Notes: generated by a model not told the origin, from the letters alone. A DNA stretch of 64,000 nt from Lutibaculum baratangense AMV1 (GCF_000496075.1 NZ_AWXZ01000029.1:124001-188000); one strand, 5' to 3'. Counted from the first letter of the stretch, positions 9,318 through 18,333 are shown. Numbers and translations: made by a program.

Positions 9318-10754
9318 ATGAACGCCCCCGCCCCATCGCGACCCGCAGAACTCTGCGATCTCTCCGCCGCCGATCTCGCGACGATGTATCGCTCGGGAGC
9401 CGCGAGCCCCCGCGAGGTCGTGAGGGCTGTGCTCGACCGGATCGGCCGGCTCAACCCCGTCTACAACGCCTATGTGCATCTCGACGAGACCGCGGCGCTT
9501 CGCCTCGCCGACGAGTCGCACGCGCGGTTCGCGCAGGGAGAGCCTCTGGGATCGCTCGACGGCATCCCCTTCGGCGTGAAGGACCTGATCGACGTCGCGG
9601 GCATGCCCACACGGCGCGGCAGCCTCGCCACCGACGCCGCTCCCGCGACACGCGACGCACCGGCGGTCGCCAGGCTGCGCGAGCAGGGCGCGATCCCGAT
9701 CGGAAAGACGGCCACTTCCGAGTTCGGCTGGCAATGCGTCACCGACAGCCCTCTGTCGGGGATGACGCGCAATCCGCGCAATCCGGCCTGGACCGCCGGC
9801 GGGTCGAGCGGCGGTGCGGCCGTGGCGGCAGCGCTCGGCCTCGCGCCGCTGCATGTCGGGACCGACGGCGCCGGCTCGATCCGCATCCCGGCATCGTTCT
9901 GCGGCGTCTTCGGGTTCAAGCCGACCTACGGACGCGTCGCCCATGCGCCGGCCGCGCACACCGGCAGCCTCTTCCACGCCGGGCCCATCGCCCGGACCCC
10001 GCGCGACGCGGCGCTCCTCTTCGATGCGATCGCGCGTCCGGATGCGCGGGACTGGCAGGCGCTGCCCCGATCGCCCGGCGAGAGCTTTCGCATGGGCAGA
10101 GGCCCCTCTCTCTCCGGAGCGAGGGTCGCGGTGCTCGTCTCGCTCGACGGCACGCCGGTTGCGCCCGAAATCGCGGCGGCCGTCGGGGACGCGGCGCAGA
10201 GACTCGAGGCACTCGGGGCGCAGGTGGACCGGCTCGATCCCATGATCGACGGCGATATCGACGCCTTCCGCGTCCTCTGGTGTGCCGGCGCCTTCAAGCT
10301 GTGGCGGCGGCTCGACGAACGCGCGCGGGCGGCGGTGGGGCCGGGGCTCGCGCGGATCGCGGAGGCGGGCTCGAGGGTCACGGTTGCGGAGCTGCAGGAC
10401 GCGGAGGATGCGCGCGGGGCGCTGGCGAACCGATTTCAGGCGCTGCACGCCCGCTACCCACTGCTTCTCCTGCCGACGCTGCCGATCCTGCCATTCGACA
10501 ACGAGGCGGGGCCGCCCGACGCTGGCCGCGAGGCTTTCGGGGCGGAGTGGTCGCCCTTCACCTTCCCCTTCAACATGACGCAGCAGCCGGCGGCGAGCCT
10601 TCCTCTCGGCGCGAGCCCGGACGGCCGGCCGATCGGCATCCAACTCGTCGGCCCGAAACATGCCGACGCGTCGGTTCTAAGAGCCGCCCACCTTCTCTTC
10701 GAGGCCGCGGCGGCGGCCGACCATGCAACCAGAGCGGAGCCCGCAAGCGCATGA
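9318..10754 (+). CDS. Amidase signature family hydrolase
   Basis: The 478-residue protein has the full Ser-cisSer-Lys catalytic set of amidase signature enzymes: Lys in IPIGKTATSEFGW, the cis-Ser in GGSSGGAAVAAALG and the nucleophile in GTDGAGSIRIPAS. It also has the N-terminal GIPFGVKDLIDVAG motif. These cytoplasmic enzymes hydrolyse amides or act as GatA-like or AtzE-like subunits; no GatBC partner is nearby. Its stop overlaps the next amidase by four bases, so the pair is coupled and probably acts in sequence on one nitrogen compound. The ATG directly follows GGAAG, an unusually close ribosome site. Confidence 0.92.
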   Translation: MNAPAPSRPAELCDLSAADLATMYRSGAASPREVVRAVLDRIGRLNPVYNAYVHLDETAALRLADESHARFAQGEPLGSLDGIPFGVKDLIDVAGMPTRRGSLATDAAPATRDAPAVARLREQGAIPIGKTATSEFGWQCVTDSPLSGMTRNPRNPAWTAGGSSGGAAVAAALGLAPLHVGTDGAGSIRIPASFCGVFGFKPTYGRVAHAPAAHTGSLFHAGPIARTPRDAALLFDAIARPDARDWQALPRSPGESFRMGRGPSLSGARVAVLVSLDGTPVAPEIAAAVGDAAQRLEALGAQVDRLDPMIDGDIDAFRVLWCAGAFKLWRRLDERARAAVGPGLARIAEAGSRVTVAELQDAEDARGALANRFQALHARYPLLLLPTLPILPFDNEAGPPDAGREAFGAEWSPFTFPFNMTQQPAASLPLGASPDGRPIGIQLVGPKHADASVLRAAHLLFEAAAAADHATRAEPASA

Positions 10755-12157
10755 CCCACACTACGAACGGCCTCGAGTTCGACGTGCTGCGGCGCGCCTA
10801 TGCCGCAGGCACGCTCTCCCCCGTCGACGCCGTGAACATGGCCTACGACCGGATCGAGGCGACGCGGGAGACGGACGGGGTCTGGATCCATTTGGAGCCG
10901 CGCGAAGGGGTGCTTGCGAAGGCGCGGGCGCTTCAAGAGCTGTCGCCCGAGGCGCGGGCGGCGATGCCGCTCTACGGCCTGCCCTTCGGCGTGAAGGACT
11001 GCGTCGACGTCGCCGGGGTGCCGACGACGGCCGCCTGCCCCGAATACGCCTACGTGCCGGAGGAATCGAACCCGGGGGTCGAGAGGCTGGTGGCGGCGGG
11101 CGCGATCTTCGTCGGCAAGACGAATCTCGACCAGTTCGCCACGGGCCTCGTCGGCGCGCGCACGCCCTACGGCATCGCCCGCAACCCCTTTGACGCGCGC
11201 TACCTGCCCGGCGGCTCGAGCTCCGGCGCCGCCGTCTCGGTTGCCCTGGGACACGTGAGCTTCGGCCTCGGGACCGACACCGGCGGCTCGGGCCGGGTGC
11301 CCGCCTCCTATACGGCGACCGTCGGTCTCAAGCCGTCGCGCGGCCTCATCTCGACGCGCGGCATGACGCCCGCCTGCCGCACCCTCGACTGCATCTCCGT
11401 CTACGCCACCTCGGCGGCCGACGCCCTCGACGTGCTCGACGTCGCCGCCGCGCCAGATCCGACCTGGCCCTATTCGCGCGCCAATTTCGACGTGCCGACG
11501 AAATACCGGGCGCTTGCCGGCGACCGCTTCGCCTTCGGCGTGCCGCGCGAGAGCCAGCTCGAGTTCCACGGGGACAGCGTGTCGGAGGCGATGTTCGAGG
11601 ATGGCATCCGCGCGCTCGAGGCCATGGGCGGCACGCGTCACGAGGTCGACTACGCGCCCTTCCTCGAGATCAACGACATGATGTTCATGGGCCCGATGGT
11701 CGCCGAGCGCTTCGCGATCTTCGGCGAGTTCCTGAAGCGGAATCCCGAGGCCGGGCACCCGATCACCCGGATGATCATCCTGAACGCCGAGGAGATCCGG
11801 GCTCACGAGGCCTACCGGATGCTCTACCGGCTGGAGGAGCTGCGCCGCCAGGTCGCGACGCTCTGGGAGAGCTTCGACACGCTGCTCGTGCCGACGGTCG
11901 GGCGCCCGTTCACGATCGCCGAGCTAGAGGCGGAGCCGCTCAAGGTCAATTTCGACCACGGCTACTACACGAACTTCGTGAACCCGGCCGATCTCGCCGC
12001 CATCGCCGTTCCGAACGGCTTCGGCGCCGACGGGCTTCCGCGCGGCGTCACGTTCGCCGGCCCGGCCGGCACGGACGCCTGGCTCGCGGAGCTCGGCGGG
12101 CGCTTCCACGATCGCCGCGGTGCGAGCCGCCCCGCCCCGGTCGCCGTGCCGGCATGA
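10751..12157 (+). CDS. Allophanate-hydrolase-like amidase (AtzF amidase domain only)
   Basis: The 468-residue protein matches the N-terminal amidase domain of AtzF. It has LPFGVKDCVDVAGVPTTAAC, VGKTNLDQFATGLVG with the catalytic Lys, PGGSSSGAAV, GTDTGGSGRVPAS and GLKPSRGLISTRG. AtzF hydrolyses allophanate to ammonia and carbon dioxide and normally carries a further C-terminal domain of about 130 residues; here the protein stops after the amidase fold. No urea carboxylase is visible, so allophanate would have to come from biuret or ureide breakdown by the upstream amidase. Other amidase substrates are possible. The ATGA overlap couples it to the first amidase. Confidence 0.85.
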   Translation: MTHTTNGLEFDVLRRAYAAGTLSPVDAVNMAYDRIEATRETDGVWIHLEPREGVLAKARALQELSPEARAAMPLYGLPFGVKDCVDVAGVPTTAACPEYAYVPEESNPGVERLVAAGAIFVGKTNLDQFATGLVGARTPYGIARNPFDARYLPGGSSSGAAVSVALGHVSFGLGTDTGGSGRVPASYTATVGLKPSRGLISTRGMTPACRTLDCISVYATSAADALDVLDVAAAPDPTWPYSRANFDVPTKYRALAGDRFAFGVPRESQLEFHGDSVSEAMFEDGIRALEAMGGTRHEVDYAPFLEINDMMFMGPMVAERFAIFGEFLKRNPEAGHPITRMIILNAEEIRAHEAYRMLYRLEELRRQVATLWESFDTLLVPTVGRPFTIAELEAEPLKVNFDHGYYTNFVNPADLAAIAVPNGFGADGLPRGVTFAGPAGTDAWLAELGGRFHDRRGASRPAPVAVPA

Positions 12158-12190
12158 CGAGGACAGGCGACGACCTCTGACACGTGGACG

Positions 12191-12211
12191 GCGGGGACGG
12201 CCCGTCCCCGC
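12191..12211. terminator. GC-rich hairpin between convergent genes
   Basis: GCGGGGACG, a three-base loop GCC, and CGTCCCCGC form a perfect nine-base-pair stem. It lies between the end of the AtzF-like amidase (12157) and the end of the oppositely transcribed ABC ATPase (12254). No T-run follows on either strand, so it may act as a bidirectional hairpin or need Rho. Confidence 0.6.
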
Positions 12212-12253
12212 ACCCGCAACGGTTGCAGCCTTGGCCACGCGGGCCTTCTCTCG

Positions 12254-13117
12254 TCACTTCCTGGCGCGGAGCGCGGCACTCTGCTGCTCGAAGGCCTTCA
12301 GCGTCTCGGTCCGGATGAGGCCGGCGCAGCGGCGCTTGATCTCCATGAAGGCGGGCTCGAGCGTCATCTCCGCGTCGCGCGGTCGCGGCAGGTCGACCGG
12401 GATCTCGCTGATGAAGCGGCCCGGACTCGCGCTCATGACGAGGATGCGGTCGGCGAGGAAGATCGCCTCGTCGATGTCGTGCGTGACGAAGATGACCGTC
12501 GGCTTCACGTCGGCCCAGATCTGAAGCAGGCTCTCCTGCATCATCGACCGGGTCTGTGCGTCGAGCGCGCCGAAGGGCTCGTCCATCAGGAGGACGCTCG
12601 GAGTGTTCGCGAGTGCTCGCGCGATCGCCGTGCGCTGCTGCATGCCGCCCGAGAGCGTGTGCGGGTGGTTGTCGGCGAAGGCGGCGAGGCCGACCATCTC
12701 CAGAAGCCCGTCGGCGATCTCCATCGCCTCGGCCTTCGACTTGCCGAGCATGCGGGGACCATGGGCGACATTGGCGCGGATCGTCTTCCACGGAAACAGC
12801 GTCGGCTGCTGGAAGACCATGCCGCGATCGGCGCCGGGACCGGTGACGGTGGCGCCGTCGAGCGTGATGCGCCCCTCGCTCGGGTGCTCGAAACCCGCGA
12901 CCGCGTTCATCACCGTCGACTTGCCGCAGCCCGACGGCCCGAGCAGGCAGACGAACTCGCCGGCTGCGATGCTCGCGGAGACCCGGTCGACGGCAATGAA
13001 CTCCTTCGCGCCCCGGCCGAAGATGATGGAGACGCGGTCGATCTCGATCGCTCCGCGCCGCGAGGCGGTGCCGAGCGAGGCCGCGGTGCCGCGTGAGAGG
13101 CGCTCCTTGCCCGACAT
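12254..13117 (-). CDS. ABC transporter ATP-binding protein, SsuB/TauB/NrtD type
   Basis: This 287-residue ATPase has Walker A GPSGCGKST, the Q-loop MVFQQPTLFPWKT, the signature LSGGMQQRTAIARA, Walker B LLMDEPFGALD and the switch VTHDIDEA, the pattern of nitrate/sulfonate/taurine importers. It is the last gene of a minus-strand SBP-permease-ATPase operon; its ATG overlaps the permease stop by one base (TGATG). It is the only ATPase seen for two permease/SBP pairs of this class in the window, so it may serve both. Confidence 0.92.
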   Translation of the reverse strand: MSGKERLSRGTAASLGTASRRGAIEIDRVSIIFGRGAKEFIAVDRVSASIAAGEFVCLLGPSGCGKSTVMNAVAGFEHPSEGRITLDGATVTGPGADRGMVFQQPTLFPWKTIRANVAHGPRMLGKSKAEAMEIADGLLEMVGLAAFADNHPHTLSGGMQQRTAIARALANTPSVLLMDEPFGALDAQTRSMMQESLLQIWADVKPTVIFVTHDIDEAIFLADRILVMSASPGRFISEIPVDLPRPRDAEMTLEPAFMEIKRRCAGLIRTETLKAFEQQSAALRARK

Positions 13118-13917
13118 CAGCTCCACCACACCGCGCGCCGGGCGAAGGACGAGAAGGCCTTGTCGGCCACGGCGGAGATGAGCCCGAGCATGACGAGCCC
13201 GCCCATCATCTGGGCCATCTGCAGGTTCTGCATGGAGATGTCGATCCGGTAGGCGAGGCCTGCGAACGTGCCGGCGAGCTCTGCCGCGACCAGCGTGTAG
13301 AAGGAGATCCCGACGGAGGTCCTGAGGCCCACGAAGATATAGGGAAGCGCGCCCGGCAGGAGGACCTCCTGCATCATCCGGTGCTCGGGCGTGCCCAGCG
13401 TGCGGGCCGCCCGGACGAGCTTTTCGTCGACCCGCTGGACGCCCAGATGGGCGGCGATCCAGACGGTGAAGAACACGCCGTAGAAGACGAGAAAGTACTT
13501 GCCCAGCTCGGAAAGGCCGAACCACAGGATGACGATCGGCACGAAGGCGATCGGCGGGATCGGCCGCAGGAGCTGGAAGACCGGCGTCAGGAGGTTCGAG
13601 ACGAACTCGTAGCGGCCGGTCGCGACACCGATGGCGATGCCGGCGATCGCGCCGGCGAAGAAGCCGACGAGGACGCGGGAAACGCTCATCGCGAAATCGA
13701 TGGCGAGATCGCCGCTCTCGGCCCAGGCCAGGAGCGCGGCGACGACCTTCGAGGGCGGCGGAAAGAGGATGGCGTTGACCACCCCCGACCGCGAGACGAG
13801 CTCCCAGAGGCCGAAGAAGAGCGGCAGGGAGAGGGCGAGAGCCAGGCGGTTCGCCATCCGCCTAGCACCGGCCCGGCCGCTCAAGCCGGGTCCTCCGGTC
13901 GCGGTTGCCATCGCCAT
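13117..13917 (-). CDS. ABC transporter permease, SsuC/TauC family
   Basis: The 266-residue protein has about six membrane helices and the binding-protein-dependent permease loop near VRAARTLGTPEHRMMQEVLLPGALPYI, which contacts the ATPase. IPPIAFVPIVILWFGLSE is typical of the taurine/nitrate/sulfonate permeases. A basic N-terminal tail precedes the first helix. It lies between the SBP and ATPase genes and overlaps the latter by one base. The ligand is unknown; the neighbouring amidases suggest an amide, ureide or pyrimidine-like nitrogen compound. Confidence 0.92.
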   Translation of the reverse strand: MAMATATGGPGLSGRAGARRMANRLALALSLPLFFGLWELVSRSGVVNAILFPPPSKVVAALLAWAESGDLAIDFAMSVSRVLVGFFAGAIAGIAIGVATGRYEFVSNLLTPVFQLLRPIPPIAFVPIVILWFGLSELGKYFLVFYGVFFTVWIAAHLGVQRVDEKLVRAARTLGTPEHRMMQEVLLPGALPYIFVGLRTSVGISFYTLVAAELAGTFAGLAYRIDISMQNLQMAQMMGGLVMLGLISAVADKAFSSFARRAVWWS

Positions 13918-13930
13918 GGCGGGCCTCCGA

Positions 13931-14938
13931 TCAGCTCGAGGGAAGCTGGACCCGGTCCGGCGCGACGTCCCTCAAGGGACCCGGCACGACGACGGTGGAG
14001 AAGTCGGGCATGGTCGCGTCCGGCGGATGGTTGCCGGAATCGAGGCGCCACTGGGCATGCGCCTGGAGCACGTCCATCTGCTTCTGGTCGAGCGTGACGT
14101 GGAAGACGTAGTCGTCCCAGATCGGGGCGAGGTCGGCCCGCTCCATGCCCGCGGCGTCGGCGACGAGGGTGATCGCGTCCTCGCGGTTCGCCTTCATCCA
14201 CGCCTCGGCATCGATCATCGCCGCGAGGAAGGCCCTGATCAGCTCCGGGTTCTCCTCGAGATAGTCCTTCATGACGACGATGTTGAAGGTCTCGGAATAG
14301 ACGCCCTGCGTGTCGAGCTCGCTCACCTGGTCGCCGAGCACCTTCTTGGCGTTCGAGACGTGCGGCTCCCAGATGTTGAAGGCGTCGATGTCGCCGGCGA
14401 GCAGCGCCGGCAGCATGTCCTGCGGCCGGAGATTGGTGAGGCTGACGTCGTCCGCCGTGAGCCCCGCCTTGTCGAGCAGCGACATCGTGTAGACCTCGCT
14501 GCCCGTGCCGGCGGTGAAGGCGAGCTTCTTGCCCTTCAGGTCGGCCCATTCGGCGATGCCGGCATCGGCGCGGGTCAGGGTCTTCAGGTCTGAGTATTCC
14601 ATCCGGGCGAGGAAGGCGATCGGCTGGTTCGACATCGCGGCCGCCGTCGTCGGCGCCTCCGCCGTCGTGGCGATCTCCGCGCCCCCGCCGAGCACCGTGT
14701 TCAGGCACTGCTTGCCCGAGGTGAAATTGCTCACGGCGATGTCGAGGCCGTGCTCCTCGAAGAAGCCCTTCTCCTTGGCGACGATCGTGACGCCGGAGAT
14801 CGGCGAGAGGTTCTGGGCGAGACGTGCGCTCATATCGGCGGCGCCGGCACCCGTGCCGGCCAGGCCCAGAAGCGCGGCGGCGGCCACCAGAATGGCGCGT
14901 GGCCCGCGTCGTCCCCATCGGGAGCGTGTATCGAACAT
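13931..14938 (-). CDS. ABC transporter substrate-binding protein, NMT1/THI5/SsuA-like
   Basis: The 335-residue protein starts MFDTRSRWGRRG and has a classical signal peptide ending near GAGAADMSARL, so it is periplasmic. The mature part has the NMT1/SsuA pattern: GVTIVAKEKGFFEEHGLDI, LGGGAEIATTAEAPT, LKGKKLAFTAGTGSE and LLAGDIDAFNIWEPH. The ATG at 14938 has AAGGAG about ten bases upstream and is preferred to a frame opening 22 codons earlier. It is the first gene of the operon and would deliver an amide, sulfonate or pyrimidine-like ligand to the permease. Confidence 0.9.
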   Translation of the reverse strand: MFDTRSRWGRRGPRAILVAAAALLGLAGTGAGAADMSARLAQNLSPISGVTIVAKEKGFFEEHGLDIAVSNFTSGKQCLNTVLGGGAEIATTAEAPTTAAAMSNQPIAFLARMEYSDLKTLTRADAGIAEWADLKGKKLAFTAGTGSEVYTMSLLDKAGLTADDVSLTNLRPQDMLPALLAGDIDAFNIWEPHVSNAKKVLGDQVSELDTQGVYSETFNIVVMKDYLEENPELIRAFLAAMIDAEAWMKANREDAITLVADAAGMERADLAPIWDDYVFHVTLDQKQMDVLQAHAQWRLDSGNHPPDATMPDFSTVVVPGPLRDVAPDRVQLPSS

Positions 14939-15044
14939 GCGATGTCTCTCCTTCACGGCATGCTGTCTCTGGAAGGCTGGGCCGCGCTTCTTGCGGAGCG
15001 GCACCTTGAGCTTTGATCAGAATTCAGGCGTGCACAGGAGGTAA

Positions 15045-15056
15045 GCAATTAATTGC
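15045..15056. promoter_or_regulatory. Perfect 12-bp palindrome upstream of the ABC operon
   Basis: GCAATT/AATTGC is a perfect palindrome, AT-rich against very GC-rich surroundings. It lies 107 bases upstream of the minus-strand SBP start and 54 bases past the end of the LysR gene. A regulator site for the ABC operon, most simply the LysR protein beside it, is inferred. Confidence 0.4.
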
Positions 15057-15109
15057 GTCGGCGCGGGAGGATCGCCTGAGACCGCGTGGGTCGCCCTGCT
15101 GAGGAGGCG

Positions 15110-16018
15110 TCAGACGGCCTCGTACTCGCTCACGAACACGTTCGACAGGTGGTGCGCGAAGCCGGCGGCGGCGACGGAGAGCGTGCGGCCGCGCAGCTGG
15201 GCGAGGTGCAGCAGGCCGTGGAGATTGCCTCCCAGCTCGACCGGCACGCTCACGAGGCTATCGTCGATCAGGTGTGGCGGGACGCCGATCTCGATCTCGA
15301 AGGTGATCGCCTGACCGAGCCCGGCGAAGGTCCGCAGTAGGATGTAACTCTCGGACTCCACGGCGGGCTCGAGCCGCAGCGAGGCCTTCTCGGCCGCGGC
15401 CTGGAGCAGGAGGCGCACCGCGTAGGGGGCGCTCGGCAGCGCCAGGGGATAGGCGAGGCAGTCGGTCAGCCTGAGCGTCTCCGTCCGGGCGAGCGGGTGG
15501 TCCCGGGCCATGACCGCATGAATGGGCTGGCGCACCGTAAGGACGGTCTGGAAGTCGTTCAGGCGGAGCGGCTCGAAGACGATCGCGAGGTCGGCCGAAT
15601 ATTCGAGCAGCGCCTTTTCGGCCGCTTCGCCGTCGCGGATCTGGACGCTGAACGTCACGCCCGGATGCTCCTCCTGATAGAGATGGATCTGCCTCGGCAG
15701 GAAGAACGGCAGGACGGCGTTGCTGCAGGCGATCGAGACATGCCCGCGGCGGAGGCCGGACAGGTCCGAGAGCTGCGATTTCACACGCTCGACATCGGCG
15801 AGCTGGCGCCGGAACAGGTGGATGACGAGCTCGCCGGCCGTGTTCAGGCGCACGCCGCGGGAGCGGCGCTCGAAGAGCTGCACGCCGAGCTCCTCCTCGA
15901 GCGCCAGGATCCGCCGGTTGAGGGCGGAGGGCGTCACCGCCAGGTGCTCCGCGGCCTTGCGGATCGAACCGAGGCGGGCAACCGCGTCGACATATCGGTA
16001 GACGCGCAGGTTCCGCAT
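15110..16018 (-). CDS. LysR family transcriptional regulator
   Basis: The 302-residue regulator starts MRNLRVYRYVDAV with the winged helix-turn-helix (SIRKAAEHLAVTPSALNRRI, about 17-36) and LFERRSRGVRLNTAGE. An effector domain of periplasmic-binding fold fills the rest (DLAIVFEPL, GQAITFEIEIGVPPHLI). It precedes the SBP-permease-ATPase operon on the same strand and is divergent from the M20-permease-SBP operon, so it could control both. The ATG at 16018 has GGGAGG nine bases upstream. An inverted repeat suited to self-binding lies 18 bases upstream of the start. Confidence 0.93.
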   Translation of the reverse strand: MRNLRVYRYVDAVARLGSIRKAAEHLAVTPSALNRRILALEEELGVQLFERRSRGVRLNTAGELVIHLFRRQLADVERVKSQLSDLSGLRRGHVSIACSNAVLPFFLPRQIHLYQEEHPGVTFSVQIRDGEAAEKALLEYSADLAIVFEPLRLNDFQTVLTVRQPIHAVMARDHPLARTETLRLTDCLAYPLALPSAPYAVRLLLQAAAEKASLRLEPAVESESYILLRTFAGLGQAITFEIEIGVPPHLIDDSLVSVPVELGGNLHGLLHLAQLRGRTLSVAAAGFAHHLSNVFVSEYEAV

Positions 16019-16035
16019 CGAGGTCCCTCCCATGA

Positions 16036-16056
16036 GCGTTGCGTTTTGGGCAACGC
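16036..16056. promoter_or_regulatory. LysR-type inverted repeat in a divergent promoter region
   Basis: GCGTTGC (16036-16042), seven bases, then GCAACGC (16050-16056): perfect seven-base arms in the gap between the LysR gene (start 16018) and the divergent M20 peptidase gene (start 16163). The dyad holds the T-N11-A pattern expected of LysR boxes. Binding by the adjacent LysR protein is inferred. Confidence 0.55.
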
Positions 16057-16162
16057 GAGCGGGCGAAAATAGCAGCAGATCGCACCAGGTCCATCCGCTA
16101 GCGTGATGTGGACGGCCGGAATGCCTCGCCAAGAGGCTCCTCCGCCGCACAACCGGGAGACC

Positions 16163-17476
16163 ATGCCGCTCATGCTGAACAGGCCGCTATCGGAGCTCGA
16201 GAGGCGCGTTCTGTCGCGCGTGACGGAGGAACGGTGGGTCGAGCTCGCGACGACGCTGATCCGCACCGGCCAGCCCCGCTCCGGCAACGCGCTCGATCCC
16301 GACCTACCGCCCGCCGAGGAGGAGGCGATCGCCATGCTCGTCGCCGGCAAGCTCGAGGCGCTCGGCATGGACGTGAAGCTCTACGAATCCGAGCCGCACC
16401 GGCCGAACGTGGTCGGCACGCTCAAGGGCGAGGGCAGCGGGCCCTCGCTGATGATCAACGACCACCTCGACACCTATCCTGCGGTCGAGCCGCACAAATG
16501 GGACAAGACCGGCTTCGACCCCTTCAGGGCGACCAGGCACGGCGACCTGCTCTACGCCCGGGGCACCTCCGACACGCGCGGCAACCTCGCCGCCGCGCTG
16601 CTCGCGGCCGAGGCGCTGGCCGAGGAGGGCGTGAGGCTCGACGGCGACCTCGTCTACTGCTTCTGCGTCGACGAGGAGCGCAACGGCACGCACGGCTCGA
16701 TCTACCTCACGCAAGAGATCGGCATCCGCACCGACTACTCGATCACCGCCGAGCCGACCGCCTGGGGCGGGCCGGTCGAGGGCGACGCCGGGTGGGGCAT
16801 CAACCTCTCCGTCGCCAATGCGGGCCACTGCCTCGTCGAGGTGACCGTCGAGGGCGCGAAGTCGCATATCTGGCGGCCCGACCTGAGCACGAACGCGATC
16901 GTCGAGGCGGGGCGCCTCGTCCCGGCGCTCGAGGCGATGAGCTTCACGCACGAGCCGGCGGAGTTTATGGGGCACACGCCGCCCTGCGCCGCCGTCGTGC
17001 GCATTCGCGGCGGGCTCGAGGGCGAGATGCAGTTCACCCCCGACGCCTGCACGATCACCCTCGCGGTGGTCGGCCTCGTGCCGGGCATGACGCTTCAGGG
17101 CATCATCGCCGATATCGAGAGGGTGGCCGCTTCTGCCTTGGGCGCGAGCAACGGCATCTCCGTCAAGGTGGGGCAGGTGCCGGGCTCGCTGTTCGTGGAG
17201 GCGACCGAGCCCGTGCCCGCCGACGAGGAGCCGTGCCGCTCCCTCGCCGAGACCTACGCTCGGTTGATGGGCGGCGAGAAGCCGGTGCCGAACCGCAAGA
17301 ACGCCTTCAACGACACGATCCGCCTGCGCGAGGCCGGTATCAACGCGGTGACGTTCGGGCCCGGCGAGGACGGGTGGGCGCCGGACAACGAGAGCATCTC
17401 CGTCACGAAGGCGGTGCGCGCGGCGCAGATCTACGCGCTCACGATCATGCAGATCCTCGGTGCGAGGTCGTCATGA
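16163..17476 (+). CDS. M20 family (ArgE/DapE-like) deacylase
   Basis: The 437-residue protein is a di-zinc M20 hydrolase: the first metal His is in MINDHLDTYPAV, the bridging Asp in ARGTSDTRGN and the catalytic Glu pair in CFCVDEERNGTHG. GAKSHIWRPD begins the dimerisation domain and FGPGEDGWAPDNES carries a late motif. Family members remove acyl or carbamoyl groups from amino acids or ureido acids. The start MPLMLNRPL at 16163 follows GGGAG. Its stop overlaps the permease start by four bases, so it probably acts on the transporter's ligand. Confidence 0.9.
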   Translation: MPLMLNRPLSELERRVLSRVTEERWVELATTLIRTGQPRSGNALDPDLPPAEEEAIAMLVAGKLEALGMDVKLYESEPHRPNVVGTLKGEGSGPSLMINDHLDTYPAVEPHKWDKTGFDPFRATRHGDLLYARGTSDTRGNLAAALLAAEALAEEGVRLDGDLVYCFCVDEERNGTHGSIYLTQEIGIRTDYSITAEPTAWGGPVEGDAGWGINLSVANAGHCLVEVTVEGAKSHIWRPDLSTNAIVEAGRLVPALEAMSFTHEPAEFMGHTPPCAAVVRIRGGLEGEMQFTPDACTITLAVVGLVPGMTLQGIIADIERVAASALGASNGISVKVGQVPGSLFVEATEPVPADEEPCRSLAETYARLMGGEKPVPNRKNAFNDTIRLREAGINAVTFGPGEDGWAPDNESISVTKAVRAAQIYALTIMQILGARSS

Positions 17477-18333
17477 CGGTGGACGCGGTGACACAGCCCA
17501 TCGCGCGCGTCGGCGCGCTGGCCAAGGCCCTTCGCCCGCATCTGCGCGTGCCCCGCTTCCTCGGTCAGCGCAGCTTCCTCCTGTCGTCGGCGACGGTCGT
17601 GGCGCTGTTCCTCGCATGGGTTCTGGTCACCTCCACCGGGCTGGCCAACGAGCTCTTCCTGCCGGGACCGGCGGCCGTGTGGAACGCCTTCGTCAAGGCG
17701 GCCATCTCCGGCTACCAGGGTTCCACCCTCCTCGAGCACGTCGCGGCGAGCCTCTACCGCATCCTCGTCGCCTTCGCCCTCGCCTGCGTCGTCGGCATAC
17801 CGCTCGGCGTCCTCATGGGGGTGTCGCGCGATGCGAACGCGCTTCTGACGCCGCTCATCGAGTTCTACCGGCCGCTGCCGCCGCTCGGCCTCTACACGCT
17901 CCTCGTCATGTGGCTCGGCATCGGCGACGAGTCGAAGCTCGCGCTCCTCTTCCTGGCGGCGCTCCCCGGCCTCATCATCACCACGATCCAGGCCGTGCGG
18001 ACGATCGACCCGATCTATGTCCGCGCCGCCCGCAGCCTCGGCGCCTCGCACCGGCAGATCCTCTTCGGCGTCTACCTGCCGGCCGCCGGGCCGACCATTC
18101 TCGCAGGCATGCGCATCTCGCTCGGCTTCACCTACACCGTCCTCGTCGCCGCCGAGATCGTCGCCGCGACGGCCGGCATCGGCTGGATGATCTGGGACGC
18201 GGCGAAGTTCCTGCTCTCGGACGTCGTGATCATGGGCCTCATCGTCCTCGGCCTCACCGGCGTGGCGCTGGACGCCGTGATGCGCCTCGTCGGCCGCCTG
18301 CTGATGCCGTGGACGCTCAGGGGCCGCCAGTGA
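17473..18333 (+). CDS. ABC transporter permease, SsuC/TauC family (second system)
   Basis: The 286-residue inner-membrane protein has about six helices, LANELFLPGPAAVWNAF near the N-terminus, FYRPLPPLGLYTLLVMWLG and the ATPase-contact loop around VRAARSLGASHRQILFGVYL. It is a taurine/sulfonate/nitrate-type permease. The ATGA overlap with the M20 gene and the SBP gene 82 bases downstream define a three-gene operon. No ATPase gene belongs to this operon, so it must borrow one, perhaps the product of 12254-13117. Confidence 0.92.
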   Translation: MTVDAVTQPIARVGALAKALRPHLRVPRFLGQRSFLLSSATVVALFLAWVLVTSTGLANELFLPGPAAVWNAFVKAAISGYQGSTLLEHVAASLYRILVAFALACVVGIPLGVLMGVSRDANALLTPLIEFYRPLPPLGLYTLLVMWLGIGDESKLALLFLAALPGLIITTIQAVRTIDPIYVRAARSLGASHRQILFGVYLPAAGPTILAGMRISLGFTYTVLVAAEIVAATAGIGWMIWDAAKFLLSDVVIMGLIVLGLTGVALDAVMRLVGRLLMPWTLRGRQ

